Part shown: piece by piece, positions 53,001 to 61,740 of the stretch | Layout: every line of letters begins with the position of its first letter | How positions within the stretch are numbered: the stretch's first letter is position 1 | Assembly (NCBI RefSeq): GCF_018219455.1 | Contig: NZ_CP056122.1 | Coordinates: 1,674,001 to 1,738,000, forward strand | DNA: 64,000 nt | Direction: 5' to 3' | Source: Moritella sp. 5 | GTDB taxonomy: Bacteria > Pseudomonadota > Gammaproteobacteria > Enterobacterales > Moritellaceae | Translations under genes and position numbers: made by a program | The notes under the pieces: model-generated | Seen by the model: only the letters and a program-made list of their open reading frames with translations | What the model was told of the DNA's origin: nothing | Databases searched by the model: none

Positions 53001-53896
53001 CCTGCAGTGTCTTGATCTTGATTACACTTCTGTTGGTAGATATCAGCAAGGTGATGTAGGTGCTGTAGATCTTTTTTGATTTCAACAAGTGAATCAATGT
53101 CAGTTAATGACGATAGGATCTTGTCTTCTAGATTGAGAATGGCTTGTGATGAATGCAGGTCGGCTAGCCAGCTATCAATATCGGTTTTATCAATGTTAAC
53201 CATGTCAGTCACATTGTGGCTGAGCATTTCTGAACTGATCGCGTCTTGCGAGATCTCGATGATCATTTGTTTGATCACGTCGAAGTTAGAGATCTTATTA
53301 AATACCGAGGTAACGACTTTTTCAATGTGCTTAACCGGTGATTGGCTCATTGAAAAACGTTGTTGTAGTGTACGCAGTGATTTCTTGCCGCCGAGGTCTC
53401 GATGATTCTGAATGACTTTTGCATATTCATCGACACTTAACAGGCTGCTGATTTCACAACGATGTTGAGTTCGATAATTACGTTTAATTTCGTCATCGCC
53501 AAAGATATTGCCACTTTCATCAAGGTACATTTTGATATCGAACGGGTGATCAATAAAGCGGTATAGCAGTTTATCGCCATCGCTTTTAATTAATACATGA
53601 CATAATTGCGGTGTGTCGGTGCCGTTCGGACGTTGATAGTCAAAAATGATGTAGCTGGTTTTACGCGGCAAATAATACGCGGCAAATGATTTCTTGTTGG
53701 CATTACGTTCAACAATACGTCCAGGTCGCGCACCCCAAAACAGCATAGGCAGTTTAAGTAGTGTCGTTTTACCGGCACCATTGGTCCCCGCAACTTTAAT
53801 ATTACCCGCGTTATTTAACTCAAGTAATTTACCCGGCCAAAAGCTATCGATAAGGTAAGTTGTGCGACAAAGATATTGTTGTGAAGAATCAGTCAT
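50054..53896 (-). CDS. SMC-like ATPase (DUF3584/MksB-JetC type)
   Basis: This is a very large ABC-type SMC ATPase (about 1280 residues). Walker A GTNGAGKTTLLKLP lies close to the N-terminus. Long coiled-coil arms run through the middle, with a non-coiled hinge-like interruption around residues 555-635 (GSLHAFLVEHVPNW). The C-terminal head has the signature region SSTGLSYLALITFFTGL, a Walker B-like VITWPVDELGEL, and TASPSTDK for the His/D-loop area. It is not MukB by head sequence. The start is uncertain: Met codons at 53896 and 53902 and a GTG at 53947 are in frame, and none has a clear ribosome site. The C-terminal 40 residues are Thr/Ser-rich. It likely loads on DNA with the two downstream products. 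No JetD/MksG gene is present. Confidence 0.82.
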   Translation of the reverse strand: MTDSSQQYLCRTTYLIDSFWPGKLLELNNAGNIKVAGTNGAGKTTLLKLPMLFWGARPGRIVERNANKKSFAAYYLPRKTSYIIFDYQRPNGTDTPQLCHVLIKSDGDKLLYRFIDHPFDIKMYLDESGNIFGDDEIKRNYRTQHRCEISSLLSVDEYAKVIQNHRDLGGKKSLRTLQQRFSMSQSPVKHIEKVVTSVFNKISNFDVIKQMIIEISQDAISSEMLSHNVTDMVNIDKTDIDSWLADLHSSQAILNLEDKILSSLTDIDSLVEIKKDLQHLHHLADIYQQKCNQDQDTAGTRLKDVLLELTDLKEAHRQQVLTIEDACHDEEKAHREIKHDLDKLEQEKIDFEDDEAATYEQRGSELSDFTLRLINLNNEKTQLSEKSADLSRTFTEQQQKQELDFNKHEQQLTNEISSQRQQLTTALSENKLRYATLESELRTQTQTLIDQLTEKKTPLEHTKISLNLQLKQPQIDPELAAQSLQLQQNLSQCRRRISERQEAYNRVSSESQSLRQKQHQALQTNDRLKIELNHLAQQHRDVQTLLSPAKGSLHAFLVEHVPNWQSNIGRVINPELLKHLHLEPELLAAFTDAAKQSDTETALTQVQDFYGIKINLNALEHASFTDSALAEKEQHISAQIGAKKAEREQLQKALEQLNKEVEELDKQLMSSKQLLFKQTQLLTSLVNEEDELNSKLEQHKTLAIARVQTELADTELLLVQALQALSQAKVDYQSRHNELNNERLSVHCQLETDYNQRIDSYQSSLDNLRNEAQVEAQRIADALQAALSDAGINASIFNALEAKIKQTMKAVENAKVFQQKADKYNSWLETSWSQVEPGRERLRRLDAAIQRFQQQLKDKKQDYQQSTDKLEQEKTQLDKLVTDLVLQLKGLDNSLVKLADYPAIKHDDLPEYTVNNISKLTNSQISLLGKQQSNVLSSVSKISSELKRYSKSTLQIGWLENRIESDPEMVNYRLEEAINSGEQLSYVLKNAKLLQTSTTHEVELRANDILSIYTHLSNFDRNITRTGRKLSSHMNGKQFFTALGDIKIAIRTKMDKLGYWKQLENVNEAFEAYQANTELTHDRSIPQDLIDSLDELSAVLPKNNNMQHNELFDIEFTIVENGRTTRATTPKELEDVSSTGLSYLALITFFTGLTTMLRPDASTVITWPVDELGELHSENIQAMLEMLNQHGIQIMTASPSTDKSVLQLFDHLYEIDSRNKRLIQMNVDDDPLMALLNGDATKTLVSEPELTSSVDTKTSSTSTTSIIAADTTPATMQEEG

Positions 53897-54166
53897 TATC
53901 ATTATTTTGCAAGAAATCGAACCCCATATTTTAACTGAATGACGCACAAGATGTAAGAAAAAAGATAAGTTTAGTCGGGTGATGAGCGGTTCTGCTCAGA
54001 TTATCAGCAACTTTGTGTTTTCCGTTGGATTTATGCAAATTTAGTGAATATTCTTGCATATCTATAATAATGCAATACAATTCGCTAGATTATTTATATT
54101 AACAAGCTGAAATGATGGTTGATGTGGCATTTTATGTCGACATTTGGCTTGATTAAGGAATTATTG

Positions 54167-55597
54167 ATGGAAAAAAAACTTGGACTCGGTATGTTGGTTG
54201 CGTTGGTATTCAGTACCATGGTCGGCGCTGGAATATTTAGTCTCCCGCAAAACGTTGCCGTATCCGCTGCACCCGGTGCAATCACGCTAGGCTGGTTGAT
54301 CACGGGTTGCGGAATGCTCGCGCTCGTGACGGTATTACGTAATTTGGTGGTTCGCTTCCCTAATTTAAACGGTGGTATTTTCTCGTACGCGCAAGCAGGC
54401 TTTGGTAACTACATCGGTTTTATGTCGGCTTGGGGTTATTGGATCTGTAACTTATTAGCGAACGTATCGTATGCCGTGGTCTTTTTTAGTGCGATTGGCT
54501 ACTTTGTTGATACCCCTGAAAACCCAATGATGGGACAGGGTAATACGCCAATTGCAGTGTTGGGTGGTTCGTTATTAATTTGGTTTATGCATGCGTTAGT
54601 ATTACGTGGTGTGACACGTGCTGCGTTGATTAATGTATTTGCGACGGTGGCGAAAATAATCCCTATTCTAACCTTCGTTTGTTTGGTTGTGATGGCGTTT
54701 AGTTTTGATAAGTTTACCCTTGATTTTTGGGGTGAAAAAACACCTGAATTAGGCTCGGTATTAGATCAGGTTAAAGCCACTATGATGGTGACATTATGGG
54801 TATTCATTGGTATTGAAGGTGCGGTTATTTTATCTAACCGTGCTAAAGATAAACGTGACGTGGCGAAAGCAACGGGTATTGCGCTGTTCTCGGCATTAAT
54901 ACTCTATATTGCAGTTAGCTTGTTTACCTTAGGTGTAATGACTCAACCTGAAGTTGCGCAACTACAAAACCCATCAATGGCGAATATTTTAGAGGTGATC
55001 GTTGGTCCTTGGGGAGCAATGCTGATTAATGCTGGTTTGATTATCTCGGTATCGGGTGCGTTATTGAGTTGGACTGTGGTTAGTGCTGAAGTGCCTTTCA
55101 TTGCGGCAAAAGAAGGGTTATTCCCGAAAGCATTTACCAAAGAAAACAGTAAAGGCGCAGCAACAACGTCACTGTGGTTCTCATCTTGTTTGGTACAATT
55201 CTTTCTAATCTTAACTTTATTACAAGAAAGCTCGTATTTAGCCTTGGTAAACATTGCGACTTCGGCTGTATTGTTACCGTATTTTTTAGTGGGCGCTTAT
55301 GGTGTAAAAGTCGCGTTAAGCGGTGACGGTTATAGCGTAACTGAAGGTCGTAAGAAAGATCTTGTGATTGCATTAATATCATCATTTTATGGTGCTTGGC
55401 TAGTATATGCCGCTGGTGCAGAGTATATGTTGTTATGTGCATTATTGTATTTACCGGGTGTACTGGTTTATAAGAAAGCACTTGCTGAAAAACAGCAGGC
55501 ATTTAGCAAGCAAGATTATGCTTATTCATTCGTGTTATTAGCAGGTGCTGCAGGTGCGGTTTATCTGTTATCAACAGGTGTGTTGTCACTTTCTTAG
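54167..55597 (+). CDS. Basic amino-acid/polyamine antiporter of the APC family (ArcD-like)
   Basis: This is a 476-residue inner-membrane protein with about 12 hydrophobic segments. FSTMVGAGIFSLPQNVA in the first helix is the APC substrate motif, and WVFIGIEGAVILSNRAKDK is typical of arginine-ornithine/agmatine antiporters. It may exchange arginine for ornithine or a related pair. The ATG at 54167 has AAGGA upstream; an in-frame ATG at 54119 lacks one. It stands alone and is divergent from the SMC operon across about 270 bases, which hold nothing I can name apart from likely promoters. Confidence 0.88.
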   Translation: MEKKLGLGMLVALVFSTMVGAGIFSLPQNVAVSAAPGAITLGWLITGCGMLALVTVLRNLVVRFPNLNGGIFSYAQAGFGNYIGFMSAWGYWICNLLANVSYAVVFFSAIGYFVDTPENPMMGQGNTPIAVLGGSLLIWFMHALVLRGVTRAALINVFATVAKIIPILTFVCLVVMAFSFDKFTLDFWGEKTPELGSVLDQVKATMMVTLWVFIGIEGAVILSNRAKDKRDVAKATGIALFSALILYIAVSLFTLGVMTQPEVAQLQNPSMANILEVIVGPWGAMLINAGLIISVSGALLSWTVVSAEVPFIAAKEGLFPKAFTKENSKGAATTSLWFSSCLVQFFLILTLLQESSYLALVNIATSAVLLPYFLVGAYGVKVALSGDGYSVTEGRKKDLVIALISSFYGAWLVYAAGAEYMLLCALLYLPGVLVYKKALAEKQQAFSKQDYAYSFVLLAGAAGAVYLLSTGVLSLS

Positions 55598-55699
55598 TAT
55601 TTTAACCACAATTTTGATACTCTAATTAGAGACTTAAAGTTTTTAACTTGAAATCCTCACCTTAAAAGATAGGTGTATGTTGTAAAAAGGCTTATGTAG

Positions 55700-56485
55700 A
55701 TGATTGTGGTTTTATATTTAATATTAGGCGCTGCGGCAGGTTTGATCGCTGGTTTGTTTGGTGTTGGTGGCGGTTTAATTATCGTGCCGGCACTGGTTTT
55801 CTCTTTTTCCTTGCAAGCACTCTCGCCAATAGTTTTAACCCAGTTAGCGATTGGTACTTCCCTCGCGACGATTATCTTTACCTCTCTTAGTTCGATTAAA
55901 ACCCACCACAGTAAAGGGGCAATTGATTGGTCTTTGGTTAAACGTCTGACTATCGGTATTGTTATTGGCGCGGTTGCTGGTAGTATTTTTGCTGATTATT
56001 TACCGGGTGATACATTACAAATGATTATCGGTATTTATGCACTCACTGTTGCGGTTCAAATGGGCTTTAATTTAAAACCAAAAGCAGAGCATGAGCTACC
56101 AAAAGGCGCCGGCTTGAGTGTTGCAGGTGGTGTCATTGGTGCCATTTCTGCTTTATTTGGCATTGGCGGCGGTTCACTCACCGTACCTTACTTATCTTGG
56201 TGTCGTGTGGAAATGCGTAATGCGGTTGCCACGTCTTCTGCTTGTGGCTTGCCGATTGCGGTGGCAGGTGTGTGCACCTATATTATTACGGGCTGGAATA
56301 ACCCTGATTTGCCAGAGTACAGCTTGGGTTATATTTACTTACCCGCTTTCTTTGGCATTATTATTACCAGTACTGTGTTTGCTAAACAAGGTGCAAAACT
56401 TGCGCACTCATTACCAAGTCATATCCTAAAACGGTATTTTGCTTTGTTATTACTGGGTGTTGGTTCGAAGTTTATTTTTTTCTAA
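55700..56485 (+). CDS. TauE/SafE-family (DUF81) membrane exporter
   Basis: The 261-residue protein has about eight membrane segments and two family half-motifs: GLFGVGGGLIIVPALV near the N-terminus and ALFGIGGGSLTVPYLSW in the middle. These are diagnostic of TauE/SafE sulfite or organo-sulfur anion exporters. The substrate cannot be told from sequence. It lies 102 bases after the antiporter and may have its own promoter. Confidence 0.9.
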   Translation: MIVVLYLILGAAAGLIAGLFGVGGGLIIVPALVFSFSLQALSPIVLTQLAIGTSLATIIFTSLSSIKTHHSKGAIDWSLVKRLTIGIVIGAVAGSIFADYLPGDTLQMIIGIYALTVAVQMGFNLKPKAEHELPKGAGLSVAGGVIGAISALFGIGGGSLTVPYLSWCRVEMRNAVATSSACGLPIAVAGVCTYIITGWNNPDLPEYSLGYIYLPAFFGIIITSTVFAKQGAKLAHSLPSHILKRYFALLLLGVGSKFIFF

Positions 56486-56582
56486 AACGAACATTTTATT
56501 GATCTAGGCTATAAATAGTCCGAATAAGTACTCATTTAGTATAGGTTTGTAACAGGCACTATCTAAAATATGTTAATTTCAT

Positions 56583-56608
56583 CCCCTAAGTAGTAGTTTA
56601 CTAAGGGG
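56583..56608 (+). promoter_or_regulatory. Leader hairpin covering the menF ribosome site
   Basis: CCCCTAAGTA (56583-56592) pairs with TACTAAGGGG (56599-56608) across a 6-base loop, with one A-A mismatch. The second arm contains the AAGGGG Shine-Dalgarno sequence of menF, so folding would hide it. Confidence 0.55.
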
Positions 56609-56613
56609 CCGCT

Positions 56614-57999
56614 TTGTTAATACTAACAACTGCGATTAACGCATTACAACAACTGATTATTCATGCTCAGCCAGAGCAAACTCGTCTTTCGGTCGAATTA
56701 CAGCCCTTGTATGCCACCGAACTAATTGAGTGGTTTGATGCGCAAATTTTATTCCCGCAATTTTATTGGCAATCTCGAGACGGTGATGAAGAAGTCGTCG
56801 CCTTAGGTCAGTGTTGCCATTTTCATGATCTCGATACGGCTAAAAACCAGCTTAACGAACAGCAACGGATCTGGGGCGGATGCGCATTTTCACATCAAGA
56901 TCATTATTTCTTACCGCAAGTTGAATTAACACGTAAAAACAATAACTGGCAATTATCGGTGAATTTGCCTGTTAATTCAGCGCCAATCCATGAGAATGTT
57001 GGAATAAAGCGTACAGAGCAAACCTATGACAAAGCGGTATTGCTTGAAAGCCTAGCCAGTTTAATTACACCTGCGCCGACACCTCTCCCGTTATCTTATA
57101 AGATTGAAGCGCGCAGTCATTACCCTGAATTTAACCAGTGGTCTCATCTTGTGACCAAAGCTTTAAATGCGATCGAACAACAAGATTTTGAGAAAGTGGT
57201 TTTAGCGAGGAAGACAGCATTAACACTAAATCGTCCAATTTCTGCTGCTCAGTTTTTACAGCAAAGTCGCCAGGTCAATCAGCAGTGTTACCACTTTATA
57301 TTTGCGCTTCAGGCTAACGACTATTTTGTTGGTTCTACGCCAGAGCTATTATTTTCGCGAAAACAACGTCAATTACATACCGAAGCGCTTGCGGGTACAG
57401 CGGCACGCAGTGATGATGCTGCGGAAGACTGTGGTTTAGCCAATTGGTTATTACATGACAGTAAAAATCGTTATGAAAACCGTTTAGTGGTGGATGATTT
57501 AATGGCGCGTTTAGACCCTCGTTGTGATTCATTACAGGTATCTGTACAACCAGAATTAGTGAAACTGCGTAAAGTGCAGCACTTAAAACATCACATCTCA
57601 GGGATACTTGCTACAGATGTTGATGATGCAGAGTTATTAGCTAACTTACAACCAACCGCTGCGATAGCAGGATTACCACGTCAACCGGCATTAAATTTTA
57701 TTGCGAACAATGAACCATTTTCACGGGGTTGGTATAGCGGTGCGCTTGGTTATGTTGGTCTGCAGCAAAGTGAGTTTTGTGTTGCGATCCGCAGCGCGCG
57801 AATTTTAGGGCATGAAGTACAGCTTTTTGCGGGTGCGGGCATTGTACCTGGCTCTAGCCCTGTAAGTGAATGGCAAGAGCTAGAACGTAAAACCGCGACC
57901 CTGTTAACCTTACTTGAACCTGATACGACTGTTAACTGTGATATAGACTGCGATGATATTCGCTTAAATTCATTTTTACCTGAGTTACAACGCGCATGA
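56614..57999 (+). CDS. menF: Isochorismate synthase MenF
   Basis: MenF converts chorismate to isochorismate, the first step of menaquinone synthesis. The 461-residue protein has the C-terminal chorismate-binding fold: EKVVLARKTALTL, FVGSTPELLFSRK, HTEALAGTAARSDD, HHISGILATDVDDAELL, QPTAAIAGLPRQPAL and AGAGIVPGSSPVSEWQELE. It appears to start with TTG six bases after AAGGGG; no ATG fits better. A hairpin covers that ribosome site. It is coupled to menD by an ATGA overlap. Confidence 0.94.
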   Translation: MLILTTAINALQQLIIHAQPEQTRLSVELQPLYATELIEWFDAQILFPQFYWQSRDGDEEVVALGQCCHFHDLDTAKNQLNEQQRIWGGCAFSHQDHYFLPQVELTRKNNNWQLSVNLPVNSAPIHENVGIKRTEQTYDKAVLLESLASLITPAPTPLPLSYKIEARSHYPEFNQWSHLVTKALNAIEQQDFEKVVLARKTALTLNRPISAAQFLQQSRQVNQQCYHFIFALQANDYFVGSTPELLFSRKQRQLHTEALAGTAARSDDAAEDCGLANWLLHDSKNRYENRLVVDDLMARLDPRCDSLQVSVQPELVKLRKVQHLKHHISGILATDVDDAELLANLQPTAAIAGLPRQPALNFIANNEPFSRGWYSGALGYVGLQQSEFCVAIRSARILGHEVQLFAGAGIVPGSSPVSEWQELERKTATLLTLLEPDTTVNCDIDCDDIRLNSFLPELQRA

Positions 58000-59933
58000 T
58001 AACAAACCAGTCTCTTTTAAACATACAAGCTCCATTAAATCGTTTGTGGGCAAGCTTAATGTTAGATGAATTGAGTCGTTTAGGCGTTCGTCATGTGTGT
58101 GTTGCACCAGGCTCTCGCTCAACCCCCCTTGTTTTAGCGGCTGAAGAGAATGAGAATCTGATCTTGCACAGCCACTTTGATGAACGTGGACTTGGTTTCT
58201 ATGCTCTGGGGTTAGCTAAATCATTACAAGCGCCTGTTGCTGTGATTGTTACATCAGGAACAGCGGTGGCAAATCTATTACCAGCAGTGGTCGAAAGTGG
58301 TTTAACCAAAGAAAAACTAGTGCTATTAACTGCCGATCGGCCCATCGAACAAATTAATTGTGGTGCTAATCAGGCCATTCAACAATCAGGTTTATTCTCA
58401 AGCCACGTTTGTCATGAATTATTATTACCTAGCCCAAGTCTGGGCATCACACCGCAGTGGTTGTTGAGTACCATAGACCAAAGTTTAGCGGTGCAGCTGC
58501 AAGTGGGTGGTACGGTTCATATCAATTGCCCTTACCCTGAACCTTTGTATGGCGGCGAGGCTAATTTTGGTGATTATCTGGCTGGGACTGCAGGATGGCA
58601 AGCCTCACAGAAAACGTATTTGTCGATTAATTCATTAGGAGTCAATTCAATTGACATTAATGGGCTAAACACTTACTTGTCCGATAGTCCTGTTGCACAT
58701 TGCCACTCTTTAGACTTGAAGCCGTCTGCCGACTTATATACCGCCACTAAAACCAATATGCCCATTGTAAACAAAAAAGGACTTGTTGTTATTGGCGCTG
58801 TTGCAGTTGCAGAGATGCAAGCGATTAAACAATGGGCGGCTGTTTTGGGTTGGCCTGTATTGGTTGATCCTCAGGCTGGTGGCAGTAGTGAATGGGCGCA
58901 TTATGATGTCTGGTTACAAAATCAAGCGTGTCACGATAAGTTAGCGGAAGCAGAGATCTTGGTGCAATTTGGCGCGCGGTTGGTATCAAAGCGTTTAGGT
59001 CAGTTTATCGCACAGCATGACTGGCAAGACTATTGGTTAATTGCAGATCAAGCGGGGCAGTTAGACCCTTATCATCGTACTTGCAAACAATTCATTAGTC
59101 CTATTTCGGCTTGGTTAACATTATTTGTTGGAGGTCACTTGAATAGTCAGTTAAGCGGGCCATTGGTATCAATTAATGACTTGTTAGAAACAAATAGCAG
59201 CATATTTGCAGACATTGGTGCATGTCATCGTGATGCTAAGGGTTATGAATGGGCTAAGGCATTAACGTTTGCTAGCTGTAAGATACGTCAGTTGGTAGAG
59301 ACGCGTTACATTGATAATCTAACGGAAATTAGTTTTGCTGCCACGTTAGATGCTTGCCTGACTATGCCGCCTTTAACTAATCCAACGAGTATATTTATTG
59401 GTAATAGCTTGATTGTTCGTTTACTTGATATGTTTGTGACATTACCGAATGTGCCTGTATTTAGTAATCGTGGTGCTTCGGGCATTGACGGCTTGTTGGC
59501 GACGGCTGCTGGAGTGCAAGCTGGGCAGGAGCAAGGCATGCTTTGTTTATTGGGTGATACGTCTTTGTTATATGACTTAAATTCACTGGCGTTATTTTCT
59601 AATCCGACATATCCGAGTGTGATTGTGGTACTGAATAATGATGGTGGTGCAATTTTCGATATGTTACCTGTTAATGAGCAACAAAAAGAACAGCTTTACC
59701 GTATGCCACACGGACTTAAATTTGAACATGCGGCTGCGATGTTTGGGCTGGATTACGTTCAACCTAAAACGCTGGCGAATGCACTGTCTGCTATTGATCA
59801 TGGATTAAATCCAATGCGTGAAGTGGCTGGGGAGGTGCGAACGCTGTTGGTGGAAATAGCAACGCCAGCTGGGGAAGCTGCCAAGCTACTCAAGCAGTTG
59901 TTTAGCGAGGTTAAAAATGCAAGTTTTATCTAA
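57996..59933 (+). CDS. menD: SEPHCHC synthase MenD
   Basis: MenD is a thiamine-diphosphate enzyme joining isochorismate and 2-oxoglutarate. The product starts with an ordinary MenD N-terminus (VRHVCVAPGSRSTPLVLAAE, then FDERGLGFYALGLAKS and VTSGTAVANLLPAVVE). It ends with the cofactor-binding part (SNRGASGIDGLLATAAG, LLGDTSLLYDLNSLALF, LNNDGGAIFDMLP). At 645 residues it is longer than the usual ~550-570. Extra sequence lies around residues 195-255, between the first two domains. It overlaps menF by 4 and menH by 17 bases. Confidence 0.96.
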   Translation: MITNQSLLNIQAPLNRLWASLMLDELSRLGVRHVCVAPGSRSTPLVLAAEENENLILHSHFDERGLGFYALGLAKSLQAPVAVIVTSGTAVANLLPAVVESGLTKEKLVLLTADRPIEQINCGANQAIQQSGLFSSHVCHELLLPSPSLGITPQWLLSTIDQSLAVQLQVGGTVHINCPYPEPLYGGEANFGDYLAGTAGWQASQKTYLSINSLGVNSIDINGLNTYLSDSPVAHCHSLDLKPSADLYTATKTNMPIVNKKGLVVIGAVAVAEMQAIKQWAAVLGWPVLVDPQAGGSSEWAHYDVWLQNQACHDKLAEAEILVQFGARLVSKRLGQFIAQHDWQDYWLIADQAGQLDPYHRTCKQFISPISAWLTLFVGGHLNSQLSGPLVSINDLLETNSSIFADIGACHRDAKGYEWAKALTFASCKIRQLVETRYIDNLTEISFAATLDACLTMPPLTNPTSIFIGNSLIVRLLDMFVTLPNVPVFSNRGASGIDGLLATAAGVQAGQEQGMLCLLGDTSLLYDLNSLALFSNPTYPSVIVVLNNDGGAIFDMLPVNEQQKEQLYRMPHGLKFEHAAAMFGLDYVQPKTLANALSAIDHGLNPMREVAGEVRTLLVEIATPAGEAAKLLKQLFSEVKNASFI

Positions 59934-60813
59934 TGTAATCACCTCTAAACAGACGCAATCACCTCTATATTCAGTCTCATTTGAGCTTGCTAATAATCGT
60001 ATTCAAAGTTCCGCAGCAAAACCAAGTTTGGTGTTCTTGCATGGGTTACTGGGTTCAACGGCAGATTGGCAACCGATAATCGCGGACTTATCACCGGATT
60101 ATCAGTGTATCTGTATTGACCTACCAGGGCATGCGGGTAGCCAAGCTGTCACTGTGAATGACTTTCAACATGTTGAACAACTAATCATTGCTACGCTTGC
60201 CCAGTATCAACTCGATAATATTATTTTGGTCGGTTACTCGTTAGGGGCACGGATTGCCATGACGATCGCGAGTGATCAAGCGTCTAATTGGCCGTATACC
60301 CTCGATGGACTGTTGTTAGAAAGTGGAAATCCAGGTTTGAACAGTAGCGCTGAACAATTACAGCGTGGATTACATGACTTGGGTTGGGTAACACGTTTTA
60401 GCGACGACACATTACCTACTGTGCTTATTGATTGGTACCAGCAAGGGGTATTCGCATCGCTTACTCAGGCCCAAAAAAACGCTTTAATTAAAACGCGTTG
60501 TCAAATTCAAGCAGATAAAAATGGGTTCAGCGGCGGTATGCAGATAAGCAAAATGTTGGCGGCGACCTCATTATCTAAGCAAGGTTATTTGTTACCACAA
60601 TTACAAAAAGCTGAACTTCCTGTGCGCATGGTTTGTGGTGAACTAGACCCTAAATTTGTGCTGTTAACCAAAGCAAGTCAATTGGATTATCGCCTGGTAT
60701 CAAGAGCCGGGCATAACGTACATGCAGACCAGCCACATGAGTTCATTCAGTTAGTGAGAGATTTCGTGAGTGAGATAGCGGTTAACAAAGCCACGCACAA
60801 GAAGGCGGCTTAA
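59917..60813 (+). CDS. menH: SHCHC synthase MenH (alpha/beta hydrolase)
   Basis: MenH removes pyruvate from SEPHCHC to give SHCHC. The 298-residue protein has FLHGLLGSTADW, CIDLPGHAGSQ, the nucleophile elbow GYSLGA, the acid in CGELDPKFV, and the His in AGHNVHADQP. It starts inside menD, and a 33-residue N-terminal extension precedes the hydrolase fold. Confidence 0.93.
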   Translation: MQVLSNVITSKQTQSPLYSVSFELANNRIQSSAAKPSLVFLHGLLGSTADWQPIIADLSPDYQCICIDLPGHAGSQAVTVNDFQHVEQLIIATLAQYQLDNIILVGYSLGARIAMTIASDQASNWPYTLDGLLLESGNPGLNSSAEQLQRGLHDLGWVTRFSDDTLPTVLIDWYQQGVFASLTQAQKNALIKTRCQIQADKNGFSGGMQISKMLAATSLSKQGYLLPQLQKAELPVRMVCGELDPKFVLLTKASQLDYRLVSRAGHNVHADQPHEFIQLVRDFVSEIAVNKATHKKAA

Positions 60814-60852
60814 ACGCGTTCTAAATAAAAACTTAATAGATTAGGAATTATT

Positions 60853-61719
60853 ATGACAACAACCGTTGGTATTACAGAAGCAGAACTATACGCACACGTA
60901 GAATGGCAAGATTGCACTGGTGAATACCAAGATATTCATTTTCACAAATCATTAGATGGCATTGCTAAAATCACCATTGCACGTCCTCAAGTACGCAATG
61001 CGTTCCGTCCACAAACAGTACAAGAGATGATGCAAGCCTTAGCGGATGCGCGTTATGACTCAAACGTGGGCGTTATTATTCTAACCGGGCTTGGCGAGCA
61101 TGCGTTCTGTTCGGGTGGTGACCAAAGTATTCGTGGCGATTACGGTGGTTATAAAGACGATGAAGGCATGCATCACTTAAATGTGTTGGACTTTCAACGC
61201 CAGATCCGTACTTGTCCAAAACCTGTAATAGCGGCAGTGGCGGGTTATGCTGTTGGTGGTGGTCATGTATTACACATGATGTGTGACTTGACTATCGCTG
61301 CTGACAATGCGCAATTTGGTCAAACAGGTCCTAAAGTCGGCTCTTTCGATGGAGGTTGGGGGGCATCGTATATGGCGCGCATTGTTGGGCAGAAGAAAGC
61401 CCGTGAAATTTGGTTCTTGTGCCGTTTCTATGATGCACAAGAAGCAGTAGATATGGGATTAGTGAATACAGTTGTGCCACTGGAAGATTTAGAACGTGAA
61501 ACTGTGCGTTGGTGTCGTGAAGTATTACAACACAGCCCAATGTCATTACGTTGTTTGAAAGCAGCGTTGAATGCAGATTGTGATGGTCAAGCTGGGTTAC
61601 AAGAACTCGCGGGTAATGCGACTATGATGTTCTACATGACAGACGAAGGACAAGAAGGACGTAATGCATTTAATGAAAAACGCCGTCCTGATTTCTCTAA
61701 GTTTCCACGTAATCCTTAA
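60853..61719 (+). CDS. menB: 1,4-Dihydroxy-2-naphthoyl-CoA synthase MenB
   Basis: MenB cyclises O-succinylbenzoyl-CoA. The 288-residue crotonase-fold protein has [51 protein letters not shown] and [20 protein letters not shown], all MenB signatures. GGA precedes the ATG. It is 39 bases after menH and in the same operon. Confidence 0.97.
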   Translation: MTTTVGITEAELYAHVEWQDCTGEYQDIHFHKSLDGIAKITIARPQVRNAFRPQTVQEMMQALADARYDSNVGVIILTGLGEHAFCSGGDQSIRGDYGGYKDDEGMHHLNVLDFQRQIRTCPKPVIAAVAGYAVGGGHVLHMMCDLTIAADNAQFGQTGPKVGSFDGGWGASYMARIVGQKKAREIWFLCRFYDAQEAVDMGLVNTVVPLEDLERETVRWCREVLQHSPMSLRCLKAALNADCDGQAGLQELAGNATMMFYMTDEGQEGRNAFNEKRRPDFSKFPRNP

Positions 61720-61740
61720 TCAGTCAGCGGAGCATTGTTA

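Noticed and set aside
48144-53896. A complete Wadjet (JetABCD) defence system
   Set aside because: No JetD-type Toprim nuclease gene is present, and the gene order is reversed relative to jetABCD. elyC follows instead.
48144-53896. MukBEF
   Set aside because: The SMC head and the two small proteins do not read like MukB, MukE or MukF sequences as I know them, although architecture and the elyC neighbour are suggestive.
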